Source of the DNA: G963675935 sp963719005
Lineage (GTDB): Bacteria > Planctomycetota > Planctomycetia > Pirellulales > Thermoguttaceae
Length of the DNA: 64,000 nt
Direction of reading: 5' to 3'
Assembly: GCA_963719005.1 (NCBI GenBank)
Contig: CAVRAR010000018.1
Span: 124,001 to 188,000 of the forward strand
The notes under the pieces are model-generated. The model worked only from the letters and a program-made list of their open reading frames with translations, was not told the origin of the DNA and searched no databases. The first letter of the stretch is position 1, and each line of letters starts with the position of its first letter. Both the position numbers and the translations under genes were made by a program. This document shows positions 1-7,902 of this stretch, one piece after another.

Positions 1-482
1 GTGCGAATGCGTGCCAGGGCATTGTAGACCGCCTTGGTCGATCGCCCGACTTGCCGGGCAATGCCCTCGACGTTGGCCCCCGGTTCGTAACGAAGCTCCA
101 TCAACTCCCGATCTTCCGCGCTGAGCTTGCCCATGCACAGATCGAGGGCTTCGGCCTCGTCGTTGCCGCGGGCGAGGTTCTCGGCGGCGGCGTGGGCCAA
201 CTGCTCGACCAAGGCATCGCTGAAACGGAGCCGGCTGCGAGATTGCCGCTTTCGGAACGTCAACACTTGATAGTAGGCGATCTTGCATGCCCAGGCCGGG
301 AAATTCGTGCCCAACTGAAACTCGTCGGCATGCCGCCAAACGAAGAGGTTCGTCTCCTGCAACACTTCGTCGGCGTCGCTGCGGTTTGGCACGAGCGTGC
401 GGACGTAGCGGGTCAGTTGTTGCTGCACGTTGGTCAGCAACTGCATGATCTCATCCGTGCTCTGGCGACTCGCCTCATTCAT
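1..482 (-). CDS. ECF-type RNA polymerase sigma factor (3' truncated by window edge)
   Basis: This is a sigma-70 family extracytoplasmic-function sigma factor that would direct RNA polymerase to an alternative promoter set. About 160 residues are visible, beginning MNEASRQSTDEIMQLL at 482. Region 2 is clear (DADEVLQET followed by FPAWACKIAYYQVLTF). Region 4 follows (LSAEDRELMELRY, then a helix-turn-helix around VEGIARQVGRSTKAVYNAL). The C-terminal end runs off the left edge. The overall look matches the small sigma factors expanded in planctomycetes. The start was read directly from the sequence: a second ATG four bases downstream is in another frame. No partner anti-sigma gene is visible. Confidence 0.85.
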   Translation of the reverse strand, partial: MNEASRQSTDEIMQLLTNVQQQLTRYVRTLVPNRSDADEVLQETNLFVWRHADEFQLGTNFPAWACKIAYYQVLTFRKRQSRSRLRFSDALVEQLAHAAAENLARGNDEAEALDLCMGKLSAEDRELMELRYEPGANVEGIARQVGRSTKAVYNALARIR

Positions 483-659
483 GCGACACCCGCGAAAACT
501 ACGCCCCGCCGGGAGACAACACTCTCTATCTCCTTTATGGCGCAAACCAGTGGAGATTCCCAGGAAAACTGCGAGAACCCCCAGAGATAGGGGGAGGGCG
601 AGAGAAGCGTTGGGCAAATTACCGGCCAAGGAAAGTCTGTCGAAGACGCCGGTTCAGCC

Positions 660-701
660 CCCAAGAAAAAGTTATCCGTCGCGGGGGTCAATCCGCGACG
701 G
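660..701 (-). terminator. Rho-independent terminator after the HTH/receiver gene
   Basis: On the minus strand a perfect 9-bp stem (CCGTCGCGG at 676-684 paired with 693-701, 8-nt loop) is followed by ATAACTTTTTCTTGG. It lies 63 bp past the stop of the HTH/receiver gene and before the sigma factor start, so it should separate the two transcripts. Confidence 0.7.
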
Positions 702-763
702 GTTAGGTTGAATCGGCGATATATCTCGTCATGGCCGCACGAGGACAAAGCCTCGCAGTGGCA

Positions 764-1336
764 CTAAACAAGCTCTTTCTTAGCGCCAATCAGCGTCCGC
801 AGCCGCTCGGCGAGCAACGCCGAATCAAACGGCTTCTTGAATGTCTCGTTGATGGCCGATCGGTCGAAGCTCAGGGAACTGCCGTCGTCGGGCAACAGGG
901 CGATGAGAATAATCTCGGCAAACTCGCTGTTGCGGCGAAGATTCTGGCAAATCTGCAGCGCTTCGGTACGTCCGATCGAGAAGTCAACGATAATGCAATC
1001 CGGGTGGAAACTCTCGGCTTGAATCCCGGCGTCGAAGCCGCTGGCGGCCACGGCCGCCTTGAACGAGCGCTCGAGGGGTAATTCGCGCTTGAGGTTCTCG
1101 ATCAAGACCTGATCTTGGGCGACGATCAGAACCTTGGCCATTGCCTCATCTTCCAGATCGCCAAGCGGCATCCCGTGTTCCTTGAGGAACCGAATCAAGT
1201 ACTCACGAGGAATGCGTCGGTCTTGCGATCCGGGTATGCGATACCCTTTCAGCCGGCCCGAGTCAAACCACTTACTGACGGTGCGCGGGGCCACCTTACA
1301 AATTTTGGCGACCTGACCAGTTGTGAAGACCTTCAT
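764..1336 (-). CDS. HTH (excisionase/MerR-like) plus receiver-like domain regulator
   Basis: A 190-residue two-domain protein. Residues about 4-50 form a MerR/excisionase-type winged helix (TTGQVAKICKVAPRTVSKWF, then GYRIPGSQDRRIPREYL). Residues about 67-187 fold like a response-regulator receiver (KVLIVAQDQVL, IIVDFSIG, TFKKPFDS). D118 in IIVDFS sits at the phospho-acceptor position and the FKKPF lysine is kept. The acidic pair at the end of the first strand is reduced to AQD, so phosphorylation may be altered or lost. This architecture is common in planctomycetes and is normally a DNA-binding regulator. No histidine kinase is adjacent, and a terminator follows. Confidence 0.85.
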   Translation of the reverse strand: MKVFTTGQVAKICKVAPRTVSKWFDSGRLKGYRIPGSQDRRIPREYLIRFLKEHGMPLGDLEDEAMAKVLIVAQDQVLIENLKRELPLERSFKAAVAASGFDAGIQAESFHPDCIIVDFSIGRTEALQICQNLRRNSEFAEIILIALLPDDGSSLSFDRSAINETFKKPFDSALLAERLRTLIGAKKELV

Positions 1337-1943
1337 CGCAGACTCTCCGATATTCTTTTCACGTTGGTTTGGGTTGTATCTCGACGGGACGGATGTCCCG
1401 CCGGTCGCTCTCGGCCCCTGAAACCCGCGGATCTGCTCCGGTTTCGCGCTCCATCGTTCCCGTCGTCTCCGCCGACGGGCACTCCGCAGGCATCTGGGTC
1501 GGGGCCTTCCGTAATTCGCTACGCTCTGTTGGCTATGGTTCAGCTCCTTCTGACCCGCGCCGTACTTACTACATCGGCAACCAGGGCAACCGGAAGCCAG
1601 AGAAAATCCGTAAAATAGGGAAGGTGTCTTTCAACCAATCTATCTTGATTTTCTCCAAACCCCGGGCGCAACCTCATCCGGCGAATCACTGGAATCGACA
1701 GGAGGGGACGAGCTGACCGTGCGCCGCTACGGAGAGACATAGACGGCGACGGTCAAGGCATGGCCTTTATTGGCTGGTTCCCCCCTGAGGCCCCGTTCCG
1801 AGCGGTGGTTCGTATGACAACCTCGCTGCGGAACAAGGCTTCCGTTGAGTTACTTCGATCCCCGGCCCGTTGCGACTTTAGAGAGTTTCTCCGATTGTAG
1901 CGAACAGACCGATCTTGCTGGTCGTAACGGCCGTGCCGCCGAT
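1337..1943. other. Intergenic region without a supported gene
   Basis: About 600 bp between the HTH/receiver regulator and the IS630-type element. Open frames here lack recognisable domains and good ribosome sites. It presumably holds the promoter of the minus-strand regulator near its left edge. I see no convincing promoter hexamers or repeats. Confidence 0.4.
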
Positions 1944-1958
1944 TAGAGCGGTTTCATT

Positions 1959-2504
1959 TTAGGTGTAGCGGTATCCGCAGTGTTGAAAATAGTTTCGGCA
2001 CTCGGATTCCGTGAATTGGTCGAGGATGCTGCCGCAGAGTTTCCATAGCTTATCGACGGTCCGTTCGGCTCCGTCACGGAGCAACTTTTTGAACTTGGAA
2101 AACGCCAACTCGATGGGGTTCAGGTCCGGCGAGTACGGGGGCAGGTAGCGCAGCTCGGCACCGGCCGCTTCGATGGCTTTGCGAACTCCAGCCACCTTGT
2201 GGCTGGAGAGATTGTCCATCACCACGATGTCGCCAGGTTTCAAGGCCGGTGCCAGATGTTGCTCGACCCAGGCGCGGAACAGTTCGCCGTTGATGCCGCC
2301 TTCCACGGTAAGCGGAGCGATGAATCCCTCGGCCCGCAATGCGCCCAAAAAAGTCGTCGTCTGCCAACGTCCGCAAGGAGTTTTTTCCAGCAAACGCGTG
2401 CCGAGTTCCGAGCGGCCGTAGGTGCGGGTCATGTTGGATTTAGCCCACGTTTCATCGATGAAAACGACTTTGGCGGGATCGATCGACTCCTGCGAAGGCG
2501 CCAT
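1959..2504 (-). pseudogene. IS630 transposase, C-terminal DDE catalytic part
   Basis: Catalytic half of an IS630-type DDE transposase. The three acidic residues are visible: D in VVFIDETWAKSNM, D in DIVVMDNLSSHK, and E in YSPDLNPIELAFSKFK. The homologous reading just upstream (KKKTLIASEQDRPDVVEQRTAWR, split here as two stretches KKKTLIASEQ and DRPDVVEQRTAWR) is in a different frame. The break near 2490-2515 therefore comes on top of the A8 slippage site. The start shown at 2504 is only the first in-frame ATG and is not a natural start. Confidence 0.8.
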
Positions 2505-2550
2505 GCCGTGCGCTGCTCAACCACATCGGGGCGATCCTGTTCGCTGGCAA

Positions 2551-2907
2551 TCAGCGTCTTTTTTTTCGCGACTGCTTGAGCGCTTGGCATGCGGCGCAAA
2601 GCGTTCCCAGGCAAACCTCTTCGCCGCGCTCCCGCTTCAAATCGGCTTGCAGTTCGCGCAGATAGATGTCGGGCCGAGCCGCGATCTTGGCGACGAGCCA
2701 GTCTGCCCAAGCATGCCACGCGGGCTGACGCGGAGCCGCCTTCTTTGGCGCCACTTGGCCGGTCTCGCGACGTTGTTGCTGGATGCGCCGCACCCAAGAT
2801 TCTGAAACTTTGAAACGCAGCGCGATCATGCGCCGCTCTTCGTTCGTATCGCACGCGGCGAGCACTTCGCCGCGAAACTCCGCATCGTACGGTTTCATCA
2901 GGGTCAC
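2551..2907 (-). CDS. IS630 transposase, N-terminal DNA-binding part (orfA)
   Basis: 118 residues starting MTLMKPYDAEFRGEVL, with the helix-turn-helix of IS630 transposases (MIALRFKVSESWVRRIQQQR) followed by a second DNA-binding section (LRELQADLKRERGEEVCLGTL). It ends just after a run of eight A's on the coding strand (2559-2566). Such A-runs are used by many IS elements for a programmed -1 shift into the catalytic frame, and the continuation is indeed in the -1 frame. An AAGGAGGTGACC sequence lies just upstream of the start. The downstream part has a further frame break. Confidence 0.8.
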   Translation of the reverse strand: MTLMKPYDAEFRGEVLAACDTNEERRMIALRFKVSESWVRRIQQQRRETGQVAPKKAAPRQPAWHAWADWLVAKIAARPDIYLRELQADLKRERGEEVCLGTLCAACQALKQSRKKRR

Positions 2908-3152
2908 CTCCTTGAGTGAGATGAACCCAATTTACCGAGTTCGCCCAGAATGCGCTAGACCTACCGTGGAACTGCTCTAGCACCAGGCAGATACGCTTTT
3001 CCGAGACAACGTATTTTGCGGAAAGGGGCTTCGGAGCGTGTTGTGCGGCCATCGAATCAGAACGAGGGGGTGTCGGGACGATGAGAGTGACGCCTCGTCG
3101 GAGCCTGCACCTTCGAGTCGTCCCGGTCGTCCCGAGTGACGGCAATAAACGC

Positions 3153-3298
3153 TAACCCGGATTATTCACGCAACGCAAAAGCATCGTGAATTACCGATGC
3201 TTTGAAAAACATAGTGTCTTTGAGGGGTGCGTACTCAAGTGTCTTACTGTGTAACGACTTACAACGACATTCGTCTGGTGCATGAATAATGCGGGCTA
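3153..3298. mobile_element. MITE-like element with 20-bp terminal inverted repeats
   Basis: TAACCCGGATTATTCACGCA at 3153-3172 is repeated in inverted form at 3279-3298 (from the other strand TAGCCCGCATTATTCATGCA), 17 of 20 matching. The 106 bp between them carry no gene but include a perfect 9-bp hairpin (AAAGCATCG / CGATGCTTT at 3178-3203). Size and ends fit a miniature inverted-repeat element derived from an insertion sequence not present in this window. Confidence 0.6.
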
Positions 3299-3367
3299 AA
3301 CGCTTGCATAGTTTGTCGCACCTTGGTATAAAAGGAGGAATGGAAGCTCGCGGGTGTGTATTTGTAG

Positions 3368-3400
3368 TATAATATCATAAATACATTCCAAAACTGGAGG
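3368..3400 (+). promoter_or_regulatory. Promoter -10 and ribosome site of the DUF1559 gene
   Basis: A consensus TATAAT at 3368-3373 lies 35 bp ahead of the start codon, and GGAGG at 3396-3400 is 7 bp from the ATG at 3408. No good -35 box is seen at the usual distance. Confidence 0.5.
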
Positions 3401-3407
3401 ACATCCG

Positions 3408-4466
3408 ATGAAGCGGCTTAACCAGAAATCTCGTGTCACGAATCGAAGACACTCCGGATTCACCCTCGTAGAGCTGTTGGTCGTCGTAACGATCATCGGC
3501 ATCCTGATCGCGCTGTTGCTTCCGGCGGTACAGGCAGCCCGTGAAGCCGCAAGACGAGCACAGTGCTCGAACAACCTAAAGCAGCTCTCCCTCGGTTGCC
3601 TGCAGCACGAGCAATTCAACGGGTGGTTTCCCACCGGCGGTTGGGGATATCCGTGGGTCGGCGATCCTGATCGCGGCTTCGGGGGAAAGCAGCCGGGCGG
3701 GTGGTGCTACAACGTCCTTCCCTACATCGAACAGCAACCTCTGCACGACTTGGGAACTGGCGCCGATCCCAGTTCGGCGGGCGATGCACAACGAACTGCC
3801 GCGAACCTGGTGCGCGTCGCGACCCCGATTGCGACATTCACGTGTCCGTCGCGGCGGCCGCCGATTGTGTTGCCCGTTGGTTGCGTCTCCTATTACTGCA
3901 GTGGTATGACTGGCCACTTCAGCACCGACTTCGCCGCGAACGCGGGCGAATGCAGCATGTATCTCATCACATCCGTCGCTGGGTATGCTGTCCCAGGGAG
4001 CTTTGCGCAGGGCGATGGCATTGGTTTTACGTGGGATCCGGCTTTTGGCCGCTTCAATGGCATCTGCATCACTCATAGCACGGTCAAGATGGCAGACATT
4101 ACTGACGGCGCCTCCAATACTTTTCTGCTGGGCGAAAAATACGTCAATCCCGACAATTATCTGAACGGCCAGGACGGTGGCGATGACTGGAACTACACGA
4201 CCGGCTGCCAAGACGATATTGCCCGAGGCTGCGGCGTCGCGTCAGACGGAGCGGGGTACTATCCGCGCACGCCGATGCAGGATACGCCCGGTTTTGGCGG
4301 TATCGCCGGCAGCAGCCTGTGGTTCGGCAGCGCGCACAGCAACAGCCTTAACATGTCGCTTTGCGATGGTTCGGTGCGTGCCATCGCCTATGGCATCGAT
4401 CCCGAGACCTTCCGCCGCTTGTGCAACCGCATGGACGAGCTGCCGATCGACGCCAAGGTATTCTAA
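3408..4466 (+). CDS. DUF1559 domain protein with type II pseudopilin N-terminus
   Basis: 352 residues. The N-terminus is a class III signal/prepilin leader with the hydrophobic helix (RRHSGFTLVELLVVV, then IIGILIALLLPAVQAAREA) and E5 after the GF cleavage site. A DUF1559 body follows. The C-terminus has the family tail motif AHSNSLNMSLCDGSVR (H-X9-DG). These proteins are hugely multiplied in planctomycetes and are thought to be pilin-like surface or periplasmic proteins; the exact role is unknown. Processing would require a prepilin peptidase encoded elsewhere. Confidence 0.95.
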   Translation: MKRLNQKSRVTNRRHSGFTLVELLVVVTIIGILIALLLPAVQAAREAARRAQCSNNLKQLSLGCLQHEQFNGWFPTGGWGYPWVGDPDRGFGGKQPGGWCYNVLPYIEQQPLHDLGTGADPSSAGDAQRTAANLVRVATPIATFTCPSRRPPIVLPVGCVSYYCSGMTGHFSTDFAANAGECSMYLITSVAGYAVPGSFAQGDGIGFTWDPAFGRFNGICITHSTVKMADITDGASNTFLLGEKYVNPDNYLNGQDGGDDWNYTTGCQDDIARGCGVASDGAGYYPRTPMQDTPGFGGIAGSSLWFGSAHSNSLNMSLCDGSVRAIAYGIDPETFRRLCNRMDELPIDAKVF

Positions 4467-4488
4467 ATGACCTTGCACGATCTTGGAA

Positions 4489-4566
4489 GGAAAAAGGGGA
4501 CAGGTCCAATTTGCCGGAACGGCCCGGAGGGTGCTTCGCACAAATTGGACCTGTCCTCTTTTTCCC
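4489..4566. repeat. 78-bp palindromic repeat, copy 1
   Basis: The ends are inverted repeats (AAAAAGGGGACAGGTCCAAT / ATTGGACCTGTCCTCTTTTT) around a core containing CCGGAACGGCCCGGAGGG. An almost identical copy in the opposite orientation lies at 23761-23840. It starts 22 bp after the DUF1559 stop. Confidence 0.85.
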
Positions 4567-5067
4567 AAAGTGTCATTGCAGCACGAAGGCACGCCGTACA
4601 TTTACTGGATCAGGTTTCACGCCAACGCGGGCTTCGTGAAGGGAACAGACGTCCTCGAAGTCAACGTGCTGAACGACGATCCCTATTGATCGCCAAGTGA
4701 ACGCCGCACCTCCAAGAGTCGAGTGCGCTTCATTATGGAACTGGAAGGGGCCGCGCTGCCACCCCAACATCCAAGGGGCCACAAAGACGCACAGCCCCCA
4801 ACCCGCGCAACTTGCCGAGCGGCTATAGCCGACTGCCAGCTTGCTAGCTTTGCTGGCTGTCGATGTGTCCGCCGCGACGGGAGGGAGACAACTCCTCGCC
4901 ACTCGGCCGCTCGGCCGCTCGGCCGCTCGGCCGCCCGGCGCCGTTTTCTCTCTTGACCCAAATCCGAATTCCTGCGACACTCCCCGCCCTCGGAAGCCCG
5001 GGGAACGATTGCCCCGAGGCTGCGAAGAGTCCTTTTCTTCGCCGTCTGATTCGTGACAAGGAGGTCG
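4567..5067. other. Intergenic region with a short tandem repeat
   Basis: No supported gene. A short open stretch at 4573-4689 ending in VLEVNVLNDDPY may be the tail of a lost gene interrupted by the palindromic repeat. At about 4902-4938 the 8-mer CTCGGCCG is repeated four times. The last bases carry the ribosome site of the following lipoprotein gene. Confidence 0.4.
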
Positions 5068-5694
5068 ATGATGTGCAAGATGCACGGGATGACTCTATGG
5101 ACGGCTGTTGTCCTGCTGGTGGCGGGCTGCACCAAGCCGGCCGGAACCGACCGGCCGTCAACGACGCCCCAGGGATCCGAGGCAACTACAAATGATCGTG
5201 GCGACGCCGCTGCCAAGGCCGGGGGACCAGCGGAGGCCGTTACACAGTTCCTCGAAGCCGTGCGAACCGGGAATGACGAAGCCGCCACGCAGATGCTCAG
5301 CGCGGTAGCCCGGCAGAAAGCCGCTGCCCTGAACCGCAATGTTACACCGCCTGCCAGCGATACCGCAAAGTTTGCCGTCGGCAAGGTTGACTACGTCGGC
5401 AATGACGGGGCGCGAGTGGCATCCACCTGGACCGATCTCGACCCGGACGGGCAGCCCAAGACCGACGAGGCGATTTGGGTGGTCCGCCGCGAGTCGAATG
5501 GATGGCGGATTGCAGGCGTTGCGGCACAAGTGTTTCCGGGCGAAGCTCCACTACTGCTGAACTTTGAAGACCCCGAGGACATGTTCCGCAAGCAGCAGTG
5601 GGTCCGAGAAGAGATTCGCCGCCGGGCGGAGAAGGAGGAGAGCGCATTTCAGGCCCAAGGTGGAGAAAAACAGGAAAAACCGATTCGCCGTTGA
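5068..5694 (+). CDS. Putative lipoprotein of unknown function
   Basis: About 208 residues. An AAGGAGG (5058-5064) sits 3 bp before tandem ATGs at 5068 and 5071, so the second ATG may be used. A lipoprotein signal is visible (MTLWTAVVLLVAGC, Cys in the lipobox). The middle (PAEAVTQFLEAVRTGNDEAATQML ... VGKVDYVGNDGARVASTW, two separate stretches) resembles a small NTF2/DUF-type accumulation domain with an Ala-rich helix followed by strands. The C-terminus is charged (EEIRRRAEKEES). I do not recognise a specific family. Confidence 0.75.
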   Translation: MMCKMHGMTLWTAVVLLVAGCTKPAGTDRPSTTPQGSEATTNDRGDAAAKAGGPAEAVTQFLEAVRTGNDEAATQMLSAVARQKAAALNRNVTPPASDTAKFAVGKVDYVGNDGARVASTWTDLDPDGQPKTDEAIWVVRRESNGWRIAGVAAQVFPGEAPLLLNFEDPEDMFRKQQWVREEIRRRAEKEESAFQAQGGEKQEKPIRR

Positions 5695-5853
5695 TCCTGT
5701 GAATTGGGCAATCTTTTTCGCTTTTTTTCCGGCTACCACCGCTCTTGGGTAGCCGCGCCGCGGCTGGTGGAGTAAATTTCGCCAGCAGAGAAACGGCCCA
5801 GGATACAATCCCGTAAGCTGTTATCAGAAAAAGGCTTACGTCACGTCGCCCTG

Positions 5854-5880
5854 AAGGATTCCATGCTGGAATCCTTTTTT
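5854..5880 (+). terminator. Rho-independent terminator
   Basis: Stem AAGGATTCCA / TGGAATCCTT with a 3-nt loop and a T run (TTTTTT). Two further hairpins lie upstream in the same 3' region of the lipoprotein gene (GGCTACC/GGTAGCC at 5731-5754 and CGTAAGC/GCTTACG at 5812-5840). Confidence 0.75.
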
Positions 5881-5995
5881 CTTCTTCGGGGGGCCCTTGC
5901 GGGCGGTATTCGTAACCTAGATTTTTCTAACGAAACGGCACATTTTTCCCATAATGCCAAGGGGTCCCAATACGAACATTTTCACGGCACCCCGG

Positions 5996-6023
5996 TTGAC
6001 ATCGCGACCTGCTATGCTACTTT
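5996..6023 (+). promoter_or_regulatory. Sigma-70-like promoter for the Cys-rich protein gene
   Basis: TTGACA at 5996-6001 and TACTTT at 6018-6023, 16 bp apart. It would give a long leader of about 215 nt before the Cys-rich gene at 6245. The leader has no recognised riboswitch. The gene's ribosome site GGAGG is at 6232-6236. Confidence 0.5.
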
Positions 6024-6244
6024 ATCGTCCTAAGCTGTGTATTCGTTACCATTGGTTTGCGGCTGACAAAACTTTGCCCCCGGCAGTAAAGTCGATCGGC
6101 TGGCATTCCCGGCACTTGGATCGAGAAACATGAGGAAGAATCTCTCCGGCTGTTGGCCGTCACGGCTGGAGACCGCAGAACGCATGACGGCGCCAGTGTG
6201 AGTTTTTCAACGCTACGGTACCTTTTTTGTTGGAGGTTACTCGA

Positions 6245-7005
6245 ATGAATCGCACGTATCTATTGTTGGCATCGCGTTGGGTATCGCGGTGCTCGGCATT
6301 GCCCTGTTGGGCAATGATTCCCGCGCCGTTGCGGGCGATTGCTGCGGACCGGCGGTTTGCGCCCCGGCTTGCAACACTTGTGCGCCGGCCACCTGCCATC
6401 CGCGGCACTGCCCCACAGGGCTCGGACCTGCTGTCCGTCGACCTGTGAGCCGAAGTGCTGCTGCGCTGCGGCCCCGTGCTGCGCCCGAAGGCTTGCGCTC
6501 CGGCCACTTGCTGCGCTCCGGCCCCCTGCTGCGCTCCGGCCACTTGCTGCAATACCTGTGAGCCGAAGACTTGCTGTGCGCGTCATCATCGCTGCCGCCG
6601 GGCTCGGACTTGCTGTGCGTGCACTTGCGAGCCGAAGTGCTGCTGCGCTGCGGCCCCCTGCTGCGCCCGAAGGCTTGTGCTCCGGCCACCTGTGCTCCGG
6701 CCCCCTGCTGCGCTCCGGCCACTTGCTGCAACACCTGCGAGCCGAAGACTTGCTGCCCGCGTCGCTGCAAGCGAGTTCGGACCTGCCGGCCGTGCACTTG
6801 CGAGCCGAAGTGCTGTGCGCCAACGTGCTGCAAGGAGCGGTGCTGCCGCGAGAAGTGCTGCCGTGAGCGGCACTGCCGCAGGGCCCGTACCTGCTGCGCG
6901 AGCACTTGCTGTGCGCCGGCCGCCCCCTGCTGTGCCCCGGCCGGGACTCAAACCCCGACCCCGACCCCGAATCCTCCGGCCCCGACCCCTGAGAAGAAGA
7001 CCTAA
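6245..7005 (+). pseudogene. Cysteine-rich repeat secreted protein (multiple frameshifts)
   Basis: Read with frame corrections, the gene encodes a short hydrophobic leader (GIALGIAVLGIALLG, then DSRAVAGDCC) and about 200 residues of Cys-rich repeats. Typical units are CAPATCCAPAPCC, NTCEPKTCC and TCEPKCC, with interspersed Arg-rich stretches, ending in a Pro/Thr tail (GTQTPTPTPNPPAPTPEKKT) and TAA at 7003. At least four frame changes are needed (near 6264, 6420, 6485 and 6670). Two of them occur at CCC where CCCC would restore frame. A strong ribosome site precedes it and a terminator follows, so the locus is a real gene. It is probably an exported, disulfide- or metal-rich structural protein. 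Confidence 0.65.
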
Positions 7006-7061
7006 TCTCTAGGTCTTGACCGGATTGGCCTCGGCGATTCTTCGAGGCCCTGAAAAAGATC

Positions 7062-7096
7062 AAGTCGGGCCTGCCTCGTGCAGGTCCGACTTTTTT
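7062..7096 (+). terminator. Rho-independent terminator after the Cys-rich gene
   Basis: AAGTCGGGCCTGC / GCAGGTCCGACTT, a near-perfect 13-bp stem with a 5-nt loop, followed by TTTTTTC. Confidence 0.9.
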
Positions 7097-7253
7097 CTTG
7101 GATTGCCCATCTTGACCATTTCGACTCCTCGCACGACATTGTTTGCCGATTTCTGGAAATAATGCGGGTTGGGCAAACTTTTCGGCCGAAAACTACCGTT
7201 GTGCTCTTCTTATTTGAGGTCTTTTCGTTACCGCCTGGGGAGGTATACAGCCC

Positions 7254-7808
7254 ATGTTGCGCATGGCTTTGGGCCTCGGCTCTGTTGCGATCTTCGTTTT
7301 GGCTGGCGCCGGCTGCCAAATGTGCTGCCACCCGTACGACAGGTGTGGGCCGGTGTTTTCCGAGGACGGATGCTCATCGACCCACTGCCGGGCTGGCTCG
7401 ATCCTCGCCGGCTGTCCGGAGCCGTCGATGTCGCTGACAAATCCGGGTCACGGCCAACCGGCATCGCCGTCGCCGACGCCTGCCGAGGCGAAGAAGCCGC
7501 AGAAGTCCATCTCTTATGTAATGGCCGGCAAGCGGGCAGACTCGCCGTCACCGGCACCCGTCCAGGCGAAGAAACCGCAGAAACCGATCTCCTACGTCAT
7601 GGGCGGCAAGCGACCTGAAGGGCCGCTGCTGGGCCCGGCGCAGCCAGGCGATGTCCCCGGCTCGGAACGAATCGTGTCGGTGACGGAGCGGGTAATGCCT
7701 TCAGCCAACTCGCCGCAGGCCGCCGCGGAAGGATCGCCTGAGTCTTCCCAACCGCTGCCGCCAAGCGGTTGGTCCGCCCGTCGCCCAAACACCGAACTGC
7801 TGCGATAA
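7254..7808 (+). CDS. Putative lipoprotein with an internal repeat
   Basis: 184 residues. The N-terminus is a lipoprotein signal (ALGLGSVAIFVLAGAGC). The middle contains two near-identical units (AKKPQKSISYVMAGKRAD and AKKPQKPISYVMGGKRPE) separated by Pro/Ser-rich linkers. The rest is low-complexity Pro/Ser/Ala. A GGGGAGG lies 12 bp before the ATG; a second ATG at 7263 is possible. The repeat units are of unknown function. It is probably an envelope-attached protein. Confidence 0.65.
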   Translation: MLRMALGLGSVAIFVLAGAGCQMCCHPYDRCGPVFSEDGCSSTHCRAGSILAGCPEPSMSLTNPGHGQPASPSPTPAEAKKPQKSISYVMAGKRADSPSPAPVQAKKPQKPISYVMGGKRPEGPLLGPAQPGDVPGSERIVSVTERVMPSANSPQAAAEGSPESSQPLPPSGWSARRPNTELLR

Positions 7809-7902
7809 CTAGAGATCTGCCGGCCACCTGCGGCATGTTTCGGCGGGCAAGGGCGGTCGCGCCACTTGAAAACCGGGCGGTTTCCCGTTAATCTCTACCG
7901 AC

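Larger units (their letters stand above)
1944..2979 (-). mobile_element. IS630-family insertion sequence, probably inactive
   Basis: About 1,036 bp bounded by imperfect 20-bp terminal inverted repeats: TAGAGCGGTTTCATTTTAGG at 1944-1963 and, read from the other strand, TAGAGCAGTTCCACGGTAGG at 2979-2960. Both ends begin with TA, fitting the TA target duplication of IS630/Tc1 elements. The transposase lies on the minus strand in two pieces in the A-B arrangement of the family. The stop of the second piece falls inside the terminal repeat. A second frame break in the transposase suggests the copy is dead. Confidence 0.85.

Noticed and set aside
4902..4938. CTCGGCCG microsatellite as a regulatory or phase-variation tract
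   Set aside because: It lies in intergenic DNA 130 bp from the next gene, with only four units and no promoter next to it.
5804..5880. Possible small RNA between a TACAAT box and the terminator
   Set aside because: The start implied by the box falls inside the first hairpin stem and no -35 box is present. The hairpins are better explained as the 3' region of the lipoprotein gene.
6260..7063. Minus-strand Ser/Gly/Arg-rich frames opposite the Cys-rich gene
   Set aside because: Repeat-driven shadow frames; the plus strand has promoter, ribosome site, signal peptide and terminator.
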